The notes: generated from the sequence alone by a model not told the origin. Numbered from the stretch's first letter, positions 23,864-31,813 are shown. The stretch is DNA of 64,000 nucleotides from Parvibaculum sp. (GCF_019635935.1 NZ_JAHBYN010000001.1:3191532-3255531), one strand, 5' to 3'. Numbers and translations: made by a program.

Positions 23864-24402
23864 TGATCCTCGCGCTCGACATCGGATTGAATCTCGGGTG
23901 GGCCGCCGGCGCGCCCGGGGTTCCGTTCGTCTCGGGCACGATGGTCTTTTCGTCGACCGGCCGCGACATCGGCCGGCTCTACTATGCGGTTCGCTCGGCT
24001 GTCGGCAGCAAGATCGACGAAAACGCGATCAGCCATGTCGTTTCGGAAGCGCCGGTTCACATTCCGACGAACGGCATCGACTCAATCGAGACGACTTTCG
24101 GCATTCACGCAACCGTGGCGCTCACCTGCAAGGACAAGGGTTTGTCCTATCGGCGCATTCACATGGCGACGGCGCGCAAGACGGTGCTCGGGTTCTCCCG
24201 CGCGCCGGCGGACGTTGCAAAGCACAGGCGCCGTGAATGGCTCAAGAGCCGGATCGTCGGCTACTGCATTGCGCGGGGCTGGAAGCCCGAAAGCGACGAT
24301 GCGGCGGACGCACTGATCAATCTCGAATTTACCTGCCGTGAAATCGACCCGACATATGCGGCCGCTTCGGCCGTCGAAGAGATGGCGCGAGGTGTCGCAT
24401 GA
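23863..24402 (+). CDS. RuvC-like Holliday-junction resolvase
   Basis: 179 aa, RNase H fold. D6 in MILALDIG, E62 in VVSEAP and the C-terminal acidic pair in ESDDAADAL (D146/D149) form the expected metal site. It would resolve branched phage DNA from RecT-mediated recombination or before packaging. ATG at 23863 overlaps the previous stop. Confidence 0.8.
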   Translation: MILALDIGLNLGWAAGAPGVPFVSGTMVFSSTGRDIGRLYYAVRSAVGSKIDENAISHVVSEAPVHIPTNGIDSIETTFGIHATVALTCKDKGLSYRRIHMATARKTVLGFSRAPADVAKHRRREWLKSRIVGYCIARGWKPESDDAADALINLEFTCREIDPTYAAASAVEEMARGVA

Positions 24403-26168
24403 AGGGCGACGGACAAAGGATCCTCGACGCGCTTTTCGAAGAACTGCCCGATGCCGGAAGCGTCTGGCCGGAAGATCAACGCGCCGCATGGCTCGGCGCC
24501 GCCGAGTCGCTTTTCAAGCTGATTTACAAGAACCACCCCGCTGCGGCACTTCCCGCGGGAGAGGGAGCCCTTCCGACTGACGACCAAGAAAGAGACGACG
24601 CGGTTCGCGGCGGGGCCGGCGCAAGCCGGGGTGATCATACCGTCAAATCGTCTCATGGCTCCCATGAACAGGACGACGAGGATTCCGCGCCAGAGGCCGA
24701 CATTGATGAGGCCGGCGCGGACGGCGGAGAGGCGGGTTGCGAGCCGAGCCCGGCCTCTCCGCTTCCAGCCGGGCCCGAAGCGCTACCGCCACTGACGAGC
24801 GCGCAGGCGAGGGCCTATCAGGCCGCCCGTTCGCTTCTCAAGCTGCAGGGCTCGTTCACAACAGCCGAGATCAATGCGAGGGGTGGGTCCGGCGCATATG
24901 TCGCGCTCTCGTATCTCCTCAAGAAGGGCTACCTCGCAAACGAAGGCCAGCTCGGAATGCCGCGCTGGCGGTTGCTGTTCGACGGCGAGCCCCACATCGA
25001 GGATCGGCGCGCCGCCGAGACGACCGCCCCACCCGAGACCGCCGGAAAGAGAAAGCCGTTTCGCCGCTTCACCGACAAGCCGACCCTTGCGCCTGATCGC
25101 CTGAAACCGCTCGCGCCGTATCACCCAGCCGTCACCGGCAAGCGAACCCTGTTTCCAAAGACCGTGATCGACCCGGCAGACAGCCCGGCGCTGCTCGTCT
25201 CCGGCGGCAACAGCCGCAAGATCGGCGACCGCGTCATCAAAGGCCCTTGGTCCGGCATGCCGATCTTCACACTGACGCTGGAGGAACGCGCCACCTGCCC
25301 GGAGAGTTGCTTCCATTTTTTGACCTGCTACGGGAACAATCTCCACTGGTCCCGGCGCCACCGGCACGGGGACGAATTGATAAGCGGCTTGCGAGACGAG
25401 CTGACGGCGTTTCAGGATGCGCACCCCGACGGCTTCGTCGTGCGGCTGCATATTCTCGGCGACTTCTGGTCCGTCGACTATGTCGCGGCCTGGGCGGGCT
25501 TTCTTCGCTCGTTCCCGGCGCTTCGCGTGTTCGGCTACACGGCCTGGCCGCGTTCATCCGAGATCGGCGCGGCGATCAAGCGCGTCACGGACACGCAATG
25601 GGACCGCTTCGCGATCCGGTTCTCGGACGCCGAAGCCAAGCCGCAAGGCGCGACGACGATCTACCGCATCCCCGAAGACGACCGGGTGCCGGAAGGCATT
25701 GTCTGCCCGGCCGAAACGGGCAAGACCGATTGCTGCGGCACCTGCGGGCTTTGCTGGTCGGACGCGGTCAGGGACCAGACCATCGTCTTTGTCGCGCATG
25801 GCCGCGGCAGCGGGCGCAAAGCTTCGCCGGAACCAACGGCGGCGCCCAAGCCCCGCACGATGCCCTTTGTCAGCCATCGGCTGATCGAGGAACACGCCAA
25901 GACGTTCGCGCCGGTCAGGCACGAGCCGGCGCCGCTCGACCGGGAGGAACCAGCCGCTCCCTCGCGCCCCGGTAAGTCGGTGCCTGAAGACGCGCGCCAG
26001 ATCCTCCGCGAGTACCTCAAGGAAAAAGGGTTCCAGCCCGTCGTGACAGGCAAGGGCCGATTCATTTTCAAAGGCCGCGACGTCGACACCGACGGACTGA
26101 TCGAGATGGTCAACGAAATGCGGGTCGAGGACGACCTACCGGAAATCGAACTCGGAGAGGCTGCATGA
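24399..26168 (+). CDS. large multidomain protein with GP88-like Cys-rich core
   Basis: 589 aa. An N-terminal helical part, an acidic linker (about 55-125), a winged-helix-like unit (about 128-200) and a conserved core from about 245: KGPWSGMPIFTLTLEERATC, CPESCFHFLTCYGNN, RLHILGDFWSVDYV, then a second cluster KTDCCGTCGLCW. The core resembles phage GP88/DUF5131-like proteins with radical-SAM-like cysteine spacing; actual activity is unknown. The C-terminus has another small helical module. It overlaps its neighbours by ATGA on both sides. Confidence 0.65.
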   Translation: MKGDGQRILDALFEELPDAGSVWPEDQRAAWLGAAESLFKLIYKNHPAAALPAGEGALPTDDQERDDAVRGGAGASRGDHTVKSSHGSHEQDDEDSAPEADIDEAGADGGEAGCEPSPASPLPAGPEALPPLTSAQARAYQAARSLLKLQGSFTTAEINARGGSGAYVALSYLLKKGYLANEGQLGMPRWRLLFDGEPHIEDRRAAETTAPPETAGKRKPFRRFTDKPTLAPDRLKPLAPYHPAVTGKRTLFPKTVIDPADSPALLVSGGNSRKIGDRVIKGPWSGMPIFTLTLEERATCPESCFHFLTCYGNNLHWSRRHRHGDELISGLRDELTAFQDAHPDGFVVRLHILGDFWSVDYVAAWAGFLRSFPALRVFGYTAWPRSSEIGAAIKRVTDTQWDRFAIRFSDAEAKPQGATTIYRIPEDDRVPEGIVCPAETGKTDCCGTCGLCWSDAVRDQTIVFVAHGRGSGRKASPEPTAAPKPRTMPFVSHRLIEEHAKTFAPVRHEPAPLDREEPAAPSRPGKSVPEDARQILREYLKEKGFQPVVTGKGRFIFKGRDVDTDGLIEMVNEMRVEDDLPEIELGEAA

Positions 26169-26695
26169 GCGGATGGACCGACGACCGCGTCGAAAGATTG
26201 AAGAAGCTTTGGCTGGAGGGCCTGAGCGCCAGCCAGGTCGCCAAGCAACTCGGGAGCGTCACGCGCAATGCTGTGATCTCCAAGCTACACCGTCTTGGTC
26301 TGTCGGGCCGCGCGATGCCGAGCCGACCGCATCGCGTGAGCAAGGTTCCCGGCAAAGTGAACGCCCACCGGCCAACAATCGTCAAAACCCCCGACGAGAA
26401 AATCTCGAAGCCGCTGCCGCCCGAAAAGCGCGTGCCGATGGAAGCGCGGTTCCCGATTATCTACGGCGCTTGCGCGGCGGTCCACGCACTGCATGACGAG
26501 ACCGAGCGCTGCGGCTTCCCGATCGGCGATCCGCGCCAGCCGGATTACCACTACTGCACCGGCACACGCGCGCCGGCACCGGGCGAGAACGCACCGCGCC
26601 CGCGCTACTGCCCGGCGCATCAAAAGCTCTCCCGCCAGCCGCTGCAGCATCGCCTTGACAGGGCCGCGCGCGCCGCAGGAGGACGGTCGGCATGA
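26165..26695 (+). CDS. gcrA: GcrA-family cell-cycle regulator homolog
   Basis: 176 aa. The N-terminus (GWTDDRVERLKKLWLEGLSASQVAKQL, then TRNAVISKLHRLGLSGR) is the DNA-binding domain of GcrA, the sigma70-binding activator of alphaproteobacterial cell-cycle genes that responds to GANTC methylation by CcrM. The C-terminus has the Cys/His zinc-like part (RCGFPIGDP, YCPAHQK) seen in the family. A phage copy could redirect host GcrA promoters or control phage genes. ATGA overlap with dnaB. Confidence 0.9.
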   Translation: MSGWTDDRVERLKKLWLEGLSASQVAKQLGSVTRNAVISKLHRLGLSGRAMPSRPHRVSKVPGKVNAHRPTIVKTPDEKISKPLPPEKRVPMEARFPIIYGACAAVHALHDETERCGFPIGDPRQPDYHYCTGTRAPAPGENAPRPRYCPAHQKLSRQPLQHRLDRAARAAGGRSA

Positions 26696-28125
26696 ACGAG
26701 CTTTACACACCGCCGCCACACAACATCGACGCCGAGCAGGCCTTGCTCGGCGCCATGCTGGTCGACAACAGATCCTATGACCGCGTGGCGACGTTTCTGG
26801 AGCCGGTGCATTTCTTCGACGCGCTGCACGGCCGTATCTACGAAGCGGCGGGCAAGCTGATCACGGAAGGCCGCACGGTCACGCCCGTCACGATCAAGCA
26901 TCTCTTCGATGACGACCCGGCACTGCGCGAAGTCGGCGGCGCGACGTATCTTGCGCGCCTCGCCGGCGCGGCCTCGACGATCATCAATGCCGAGGAATAT
27001 GGCCGTACCGTCCATGAACTCGCGATCCGCCGCGAGATTATTCAGATCGCGGGAGAGATCGACGAGCGCGCGCGCTTCGCCACCGCCGCCGACGATCCCG
27101 CGGCCATGGTCGAGGAAGCGGACGTCAAGCTCGCCGCGCTGCTTGTCCACGGCCAGTCCGGCGGCATGGAAGCTGCCGGCATGGCAGGCAGGCGCGTTGT
27201 TGACGGGGCCGCGCTGGCCTATCAGTTCGGCCGCCCGACGGGACTTTCGACCTATCTTCCGAGCCTTGACGCCATGACCGGGCCTTTGCGGGCAGGGGGG
27301 CTTTTCATCGTCGGCGGTGCGACGAGCATGGGTAAGTCCGCGCTCGCGCAGCAGATCGTTTTTGAGAACGCGCAGAACTTCCGCGTCGATGAGGCGGGCA
27401 CGCGTATCGAAGGCGCGCGCGTGCTCCTGTTCTCGAACGAAATGAGCGCCGACGACGTGGTCGCGCGTCTTATCGCCCAGCTTTCCGGCGTGCCGGCAGA
27501 CCGGATATCGGACGGGAGGTTCACCGAGGCCGAATTCGCGAGGATAAGCGACGCGCAGGACGCGATCGACACGCTGCCGTTCTGGATCGACGACACGCGC
27601 GGCCTCAAGATCGCGCAGCTTCGCGCCCGCGCGCGCCTCGCGCGGCGCCGGCACAAGATCGACCTCGTCGTGGTCGACCATCTTCATTGGGTCAAGGCCA
27701 ACGACCCGCGTCTCGGCCGCGAGGAACGCATCGACCAGGTCGTCGAGGAGCACAAGGCGATGGCGGGTGAGCTCGGTATCCCGGTTATCGCGCTCGCGCA
27801 TCTCAACCGCGAGGCGATGAAGCGCGTCAACCGACGCCCGCAGCTCTCCGACTTCATGGGTTCGTCGGCGATCGAGAAGGCCGCCGACAGCGTCGTCTTC
27901 GTGCATCGCGAGGAATACTACCTCGAGCGCGAGGAACCAGAAGACGGGACCGCCGAATATCTGAAATGGCAGGAAGCGATGTCGCGCTGGCAGGGCCTTG
28001 CCGAACTGATTCAGGCAAAGGGACGCGGCCGGAAGGGCGCCGGCAAGCGGATCGTCCGGTTCGACGGCGCGCAGACGCGGTTCGAGGAAATGGCAGCGGA
28101 AGACCAGGAGGCACTCGCGTTATGA
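26692..28125 (+). CDS. dnaB: replicative DNA helicase, DnaB family
   Basis: 477 aa, full length. N-terminal domain begins PPPHNIDAEQALLGAML; RecA-like domain has Walker A GGATSMGKSALAQQ (Ser for the usual Thr after K), LLFSNEMS (motif H1a), Walker B IDLVVVDHLHW, and the C-terminal SSAIEKAADSVVFVHR motif. It unwinds the phage replication fork as a hexamer. No loader is obvious; the winged-helix replication protein downstream may fill that role. Confidence 0.95.
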   Translation: MNELYTPPPHNIDAEQALLGAMLVDNRSYDRVATFLEPVHFFDALHGRIYEAAGKLITEGRTVTPVTIKHLFDDDPALREVGGATYLARLAGAASTIINAEEYGRTVHELAIRREIIQIAGEIDERARFATAADDPAAMVEEADVKLAALLVHGQSGGMEAAGMAGRRVVDGAALAYQFGRPTGLSTYLPSLDAMTGPLRAGGLFIVGGATSMGKSALAQQIVFENAQNFRVDEAGTRIEGARVLLFSNEMSADDVVARLIAQLSGVPADRISDGRFTEAEFARISDAQDAIDTLPFWIDDTRGLKIAQLRARARLARRRHKIDLVVVDHLHWVKANDPRLGREERIDQVVEEHKAMAGELGIPVIALAHLNREAMKRVNRRPQLSDFMGSSAIEKAADSVVFVHREEYYLEREEPEDGTAEYLKWQEAMSRWQGLAELIQAKGRGRKGAGKRIVRFDGAQTRFEEMAAEDQEALAL

Positions 28126-28595
28126 CGGTTTCCATCGAAGTGCCACCGGGGTCATTCGCGCTGCCTCATGCGTGGTTTGACGACGAACGGCTTCGGTTTC
28201 ATCACATCGGTTTCTTGGGTTACTGGCTCTCTATTGGCGCTCCGGAGCGGCTTTCACCGAGCGACGTAATGGCGAACGGCAACATCGGCCGCGACAAGTA
28301 TCGACAGATCACGCGCGAGCTGCGCGAGTGGGGCTATCTCCCGATCCCCGAGCGGACCGACAAAGCGCGGCTGAACCCCCGCGACTGGAACATCTTGCGC
28401 GTGATCGTTTTCGAGCGTGACGGCTATCAGTGCGTTTACTGCGGGGACGGGTGCGACGATCCGCATTGCGATCACGTCGTTCCAGTCTCTCGCGGAGGCA
28501 CCAACGAAATAGAAAATCTCGCCACTGCTTGCCCTCCGTGCAACCTGAGTAAAGGCGACAAGATGCTGTCCGAATGGAACGGGAGAAAATTTTGA
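28122..28595 (+). CDS. HNH endonuclease with N-terminal winged-helix-like part
   Basis: 157 aa. The C-terminal HNH module is complete: CVYCG, CDHVVPVSRGG, NLATACPPCNLSKGD. The N-terminal 75 residues (LRFHHIGFLGYWLSIG, IGRDKYRQITRELREWGYL) resemble a winged helix of replication proteins, so this may be a replication-associated nuclease. ATGA overlap with dnaB. Confidence 0.8.
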   Translation: MTVSIEVPPGSFALPHAWFDDERLRFHHIGFLGYWLSIGAPERLSPSDVMANGNIGRDKYRQITRELREWGYLPIPERTDKARLNPRDWNILRVIVFERDGYQCVYCGDGCDDPHCDHVVPVSRGGTNEIENLATACPPCNLSKGDKMLSEWNGRKF

Positions 28596-29500
28596 TACGC
28601 CGGGGAAAACACGATAGCCGCTTTTCAATCATTCCGAACGATACGTCGGACGATATGAGCCTGAGCTACGAAGCGCTCGGCCTTCTCGTTTATCTCATAG
28701 CGAAGCCCCAAGACTGGCGCGTTCGTATCCCGGATTTGACGAAGCGGAAGGGCACCGGGCGAGACCGTTGCTACAAGCTGCTCGCCGAACTCGAGCAGGC
28801 TGGCTACATCGTCCGCGAGCGCATCCGCCGCAAGGGAAAGATGGGGGAGATTGAATACGTCGTCTACGACACCCCAAGGAGTGGTGTCTCATCAACCTCC
28901 GAACAGCCAGATGAAGCGCTGCCACATCCTGAAATTCAGGAAGTGGAGAAAACACCACGTCCTGAAAAACCGGATACTGAAAAACCGGATACGGCAAATC
29001 AGGACACATACAAAGGACAGACTCCTACAAAGGACGGAAAGTCACAAAGGACTGAGGCCGCTTGCGCGGCTCAACCCGACCTGCTTGGAGAAAGCGAACC
29101 GGCAAAGCCGAGACGCAAGGCCAAGCATCCGATGCCGAAAGACTTTCCGTCGAACACCGATCTCGATTGGGCGCGCGGGCACTGGAGCGAGAAGGGCGCG
29201 ACGGGCCTCGTCGCGACGGACGAGTTCGAGCGGTTCAGAAATCACCACACCGCGCGCGGTTCGCTCTTTGCGGACTGGTCGGCGGCGTGGCGAACCTGGG
29301 CGATGAATGCCGTCCGGTTCGCGGCGCAGAAACCGACATCTGCCGGCGCGGGCCCCGCCATGAGCGACGACCAGCGATGGCGCGGCCGTGTCGAAAGCTT
29401 GCGCGAGAAGGGCGTCTGGAGCCCGCAATGGGGCCCGCGGCCCGGAGAACAGGGCTGCCTTGTGCCGAAGTCCATTCTTGCCGAGAGGAACGCGGCATGA
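28592..29500 (+). CDS. winged-helix phage replication protein
   Basis: About 302 aa. The N-terminal domain (GKHDSRFSIIPND, LSYEALGLLVYLIAKPQDW, GTGRDRCYKLLAELEQAGYI) is the winged helix common to phage replication initiator proteins; an acidic/Pro linker and a C-terminal part ending in FADWSAAWRTWAMNA resemble DnaT/DnaA-N-like helicase-loading tails. I chose TTG at 28592 because it gives a 4-nt overlap with the HNH stop and has GGGAG upstream; ATG at 28574 is the alternative. The initiation site itself is not evident. Confidence 0.75.
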   Translation: MIRRGKHDSRFSIIPNDTSDDMSLSYEALGLLVYLIAKPQDWRVRIPDLTKRKGTGRDRCYKLLAELEQAGYIVRERIRRKGKMGEIEYVVYDTPRSGVSSTSEQPDEALPHPEIQEVEKTPRPEKPDTEKPDTANQDTYKGQTPTKDGKSQRTEAACAAQPDLLGESEPAKPRRKAKHPMPKDFPSNTDLDWARGHWSEKGATGLVATDEFERFRNHHTARGSLFADWSAAWRTWAMNAVRFAAQKPTSAGAGPAMSDDQRWRGRVESLREKGVWSPQWGPRPGEQGCLVPKSILAERNAA

Positions 29501-30009
29501 AGCTCGTCTCTCTGGTCAAACAACATAGCCCGCACTCATGCGGCATGGCGGCGCTCGCAATGATCCTCGGGTTACAACACTCGGCCGACGTCGCGAGCGT
29601 CATACAGCGCTCGACGGAGGATAAAACCGACGACCCCGAGGTTGAATACATCGGCGTTATCGAACAGGAGCTGTCGCTCTGCCTGTTTGAACGCGGGATA
29701 TCGAACTACCTCTGGTGGAACATCGGTTCTTGCTTCCCGGAAGACAGCTGGCTCCGTCGTCACGGTGCGGCGCTCTACTGGCCCACCGAAGCCGACATGC
29801 TCCAGACGATCAGAACCGAGATCGCTGTTCTCGGTGTCCCGTCAATCAACATCCGCGGCGCCGGGCACTGGCTTGTGGTGGCAGACGGCGAAGTTTTCGA
29901 CCCTTCGACCAAGAAGACTTATCGGCAAATCGACGAGATCGAAACCGTACAGCAAGCGGTGCTGGTCGACCGCGCGTCGCTCGCGGCCTATCGGGAGAAA
30001 ACGGCATGA
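29497..30009 (+). CDS. C39-like (papain-fold) cysteine peptidase
   Basis: 170 aa. The oxyanion/nucleophile region is VKQHSPHSCGMAAL (Q9, C15) and the His/Asp side is GAGHWLVVADGEVFDP (H124, D135), which is the layout of peptidase C39-like domains. There is no signal peptide, membrane segment or ABC transporter, so it would act in the cytoplasm on an unknown target. It lies in the early operon with ATGA overlaps on both sides. Confidence 0.7.
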   Translation: MKLVSLVKQHSPHSCGMAALAMILGLQHSADVASVIQRSTEDKTDDPEVEYIGVIEQELSLCLFERGISNYLWWNIGSCFPEDSWLRRHGAALYWPTEADMLQTIRTEIAVLGVPSINIRGAGHWLVVADGEVFDPSTKKTYRQIDEIETVQQAVLVDRASLAAYREKTA

Positions 30010-30449
30010 ACCATCAGCCCCGCATCTTCGGCGCGTCGGTCAGGCAGAGCCTCTACCACGTCTATGCCGCTTCGGGCGAAAGCATCGGGATGGCGTCGGC
30101 GCATCGGTGCCTCTGGGAGATCGGCGATTCGCTCTCCGACATTCACGGTCGCAGGGAGGCGAGCGCCGCGCTCTACAAGGTCGCGGACGCGATTGCCGTC
30201 GGCGGTGCGGTCGAAACGGTCTGGCCGCTCGCACCGGAACCGGACATGAAGCACGTCGCCGATGCGGCCGAGCGCGTGCTGGCAACACTGAAAGAGGTGA
30301 ACGCGGAGTTCGAGAAGGCCGCCGCGCCGCCACCGCAGCGTTCGCCGTGGACCTTTCTCGCGGGCTTCGCCGACGCTTGCGCGCGCCACTGGTTCGGCGT
30401 CGCCTTCATCGCGTTCTATGCCGGCATGGTGATCGGGAGGGTCATTTGA
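30006..30449 (+). CDS. C-terminally anchored membrane protein
   Basis: 147 aa. A soluble helical part (1-115) ends in one strong membrane helix (WFGVAFIAFYAGMVIGRVI) at the very C-terminus, so it is probably tail-anchored with the N-terminal part in the cytoplasm. Function unknown. Confidence 0.6.
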   Translation: MNHQPRIFGASVRQSLYHVYAASGESIGMASAHRCLWEIGDSLSDIHGRREASAALYKVADAIAVGGAVETVWPLAPEPDMKHVADAAERVLATLKEVNAEFEKAAAPPPQRSPWTFLAGFADACARHWFGVAFIAFYAGMVIGRVI

Positions 30450-30646
30450 CCGACCCGACATCGCCGCTCGGAAAGCTGATCGGGCCCGGCGCCGGCGATC
30501 CCAACACGATCAACCGCTATGCCCGGAAATTCTGGCATGCCGGCGGGGCGTTGATCCTGCCGCATCAATTCGCGGAGCTGACCGCCGCGGCAAAATCCGA
30601 GATCGAGAAGGTTATGACCAAGGCATATGGACGGCGGAATGGATGA
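30446..30646 (+). CDS. small hypothetical protein (TTG start)
   Basis: 66 aa beginning at TTG 30446 with GGGAGG 5-6 nt upstream and a TTGA overlap with the previous stop. Sequence TINRYARKFWHAGGALILPH is distinctive but not assigned. The quality of the ribosome site makes the TTG start convincing. Confidence 0.6.
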   Translation: MTDPTSPLGKLIGPGAGDPNTINRYARKFWHAGGALILPHQFAELTAAAKSEIEKVMTKAYGRRNG

Positions 30647-30890
30647 CGGCTGCATGAGGATCATCGTTCCGGAAACTCGGGTCACGCACGAGATCGTGCT
30701 TTCGGTAGGGCGCGACTTCGCCACCGACGCCGCCGAAATCTTACTCGCTATTGGCCGGAACCAGCATCTCCGCGAAGGCGAAATCCGCTGGCGCAGAGTA
30801 TGGCGCAAGAGCCTGCCGTTGCTAACAGCGCACCAGGGAGCCTCTCGGCGCGCAGAGGTTTCACGTGAAACGAGTAAGGGGGCCCGATGA
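30627..30890 (+). CDS. small hypothetical protein containing a parS-like site
   Basis: Up to 87 aa (ATG at 30627; 30639 and 30654 are in-frame alternatives). No family. Its last codons encode the palindrome GTTTCACGTGAAAC. It ends with a 4-nt overlap on the NusG-like gene. Confidence 0.45.
   Translation: MDGGMDDGCMRIIVPETRVTHEIVLSVGRDFATDAAEILLAIGRNQHLREGEIRWRRVWRKSLPLLTAHQGASRRAEVSRETSKGAR
30858..30871. promoter_or_regulatory. parS: parS-like ParB-binding site
   Basis: GTTTCACGTGAAAC is identical to the 14-bp core of the bacterial chromosomal parS consensus (TGTTTCACGTGAAACA); only the outermost base pair differs (G on both sides here). I found no second copy with this core in the window. 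Expected chance occurrence of a given 14-mer in 64 kb is about 1 in 2,000-4,000 counting both orientations of a palindrome once. Confidence 0.6.
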
Positions 30891-31450
30891 CCGAAGACAT
30901 CGTTGAAAGCTGGCACGTTGCCTACACCGAGCCGAAAGCCGAAATGAAGGTCGAGGAGGAGTTCCGACGGCTCAACTACGCCACGCTGCTTTTGCTCGAG
31001 CGACGACGCAAGACAATCTATCGCGGCCGCAAGCCGGTGACGGAATGGCGCAACCTGCCGCTCTACCCGAACTATGTTTTCTTCGGAGTGCGGCCGGGGC
31101 AGGGGCTCTACGCGGCGGCTGAGACGAAGGGTCTGACGATGATCCTGCACAGCGGGGAGACCCCGCTCGTCGTGCCGGCCAAGGTGATGGACGCGCTTTT
31201 CGGGCGGGCGGACGCGGATGGCATCGTGAGGCGGATCGACGAAGAGGCACCACCGCCGCCCCGCCTGTTCAAGCGCGGGGAGCGCGTCACCTTTTCCGAG
31301 GAAAGCCCGCTCACCGGGCTTCTCGCAACGGTGGCGCAGGATTTCGAGGGCGGAAGCGCGGTTCGTCTCTGGATCGACGGCTTCAAGGGGAAGCGCCTCT
31401 CGGTCGATCCGACTATGCTGGTGACGGAGAAGGAAGGAACCGGACGGTGA
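30887..31450 (+). CDS. NusG/RfaH-family antiterminator paralog
   Basis: 187 aa. NGN domain: ESWHVAYTEPKAEMKVEEEFRRL, RRRKTIYRGRKPV, LPLYPNYVFFGV; C-terminal KOW-like part: LFKRGERVTFSEESPLTGLLATV, then RLWIDGFKGKRLSVDP. Host NusG binds the RNA polymerase clamp helices; specialised paralogs (RfaH, LoaP) do so at defined operons. This gene ends 58 nt before a strong promoter with a structured leader, consistent with locus-specific antitermination of phage genes (inferred). Confidence 0.8.
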   Translation: MTEDIVESWHVAYTEPKAEMKVEEEFRRLNYATLLLLERRRKTIYRGRKPVTEWRNLPLYPNYVFFGVRPGQGLYAAAETKGLTMILHSGETPLVVPAKVMDALFGRADADGIVRRIDEEAPPPPRLFKRGERVTFSEESPLTGLLATVAQDFEGGSAVRLWIDGFKGKRLSVDPTMLVTEKEGTGR

Positions 31451-31476
31451 GGCTATGAAGCCGCGGCCGCGAAGCG

Positions 31477-31492
31477 TGGTTATTAATAACCA
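31477..31492. promoter_or_regulatory. 16-bp perfect palindrome upstream of promoter
   Basis: TGGTTATTAATAACCA is a perfect 16-bp inverted repeat centred 23 bp upstream of the -35 box at 31508. It stands out as AT-rich in a GC-rich phage. Probably an activator or repressor operator; the cognate protein is unknown. Confidence 0.5.
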
Positions 31493-31507
31493 AATCTCCG
31501 CGCCAAT

Positions 31508-31538
31508 TTGACAACGCTCCTTCATCGCGCGTAATAAT
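31508..31538 (+). promoter_or_regulatory. strong sigma70-type promoter
   Basis: Consensus TTGACA (31508-31513) and AATAAT (31533-31538, 19-bp spacer; TAATAA at 18 bp is the alternative). It would transcribe the hairpin-rich leader, the tRNA-Gly and perhaps the modification and late genes. Confidence 0.6.
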
Positions 31539-31571
31539 TCCACCCACAGGTATCGCGCACACATAGCGCCG

Positions 31572-31693
31572 ACCTCAAGAGGTAGGCACGGCCCCGCCGA
31601 ACGGCGGACAGCACCGAAGCGCCTCGGCCCGTGACGCGGGCCTGACAGACAGCTCTCCGGAGCCGTCGTCGCAAGCCTGCCGGTGATACCGGC
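31572..31693 (+). ncRNA. hairpin-array leader RNA
   Basis: Five short perfect hairpins follow one another in 122 nt: ACCT/AGGT (31572-31583), CCGCC/GGCGG (31594-31607), GGCCCG/CGGGCC (31626-31642), GCTC/GAGC (31652-31663) and GCCGGT/ACCGGC (31679-31693), most with 3-5-nt loops. No plausible reading frame covers the region. It could be a put/nut-type antitermination element, a processing leader for the tRNA, or an independent RNA. Confidence 0.5.
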
Positions 31694-31709
31694 TCCCCGA
31701 AACAAGTTC

Positions 31710-31783
31710 GCGGCTCTGCCCGATTGGTCAGGGACCAGCCTTCCAAGCTGAGGAAGCGGGTTCGATTCCCGCGGGCCGCTCCA
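31710..31783 (+). tRNA. tRNA-Gly(TCC)
   Basis: 74 nt with encoded CCA. Acceptor GCGGCTC/GGGCCGC (one T-G pair), D arm CCC/GGG, anticodon arm CAGC-CTTCCAA-GCTG with anticodon TCC, T arm GCGGG-TTCGATT-CCCGC. It reads GGA and GGG glycine codons and is phage-encoded, lying in the middle of the prophage. Confidence 0.93.
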
Positions 31784-31803
31784 TCCTCTTTGCCGAGGTT
31801 TTT
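31784..31803 (+). terminator. weak terminator behind tRNA-Gly
   Basis: CCTC-TTTGCC-GAGG followed by TTTTT. The stem has only four pairs, so termination may be partial and could be suppressed by the NusG paralog. Confidence 0.35.
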
Positions 31804-31813
31804 CCCGACTAAA

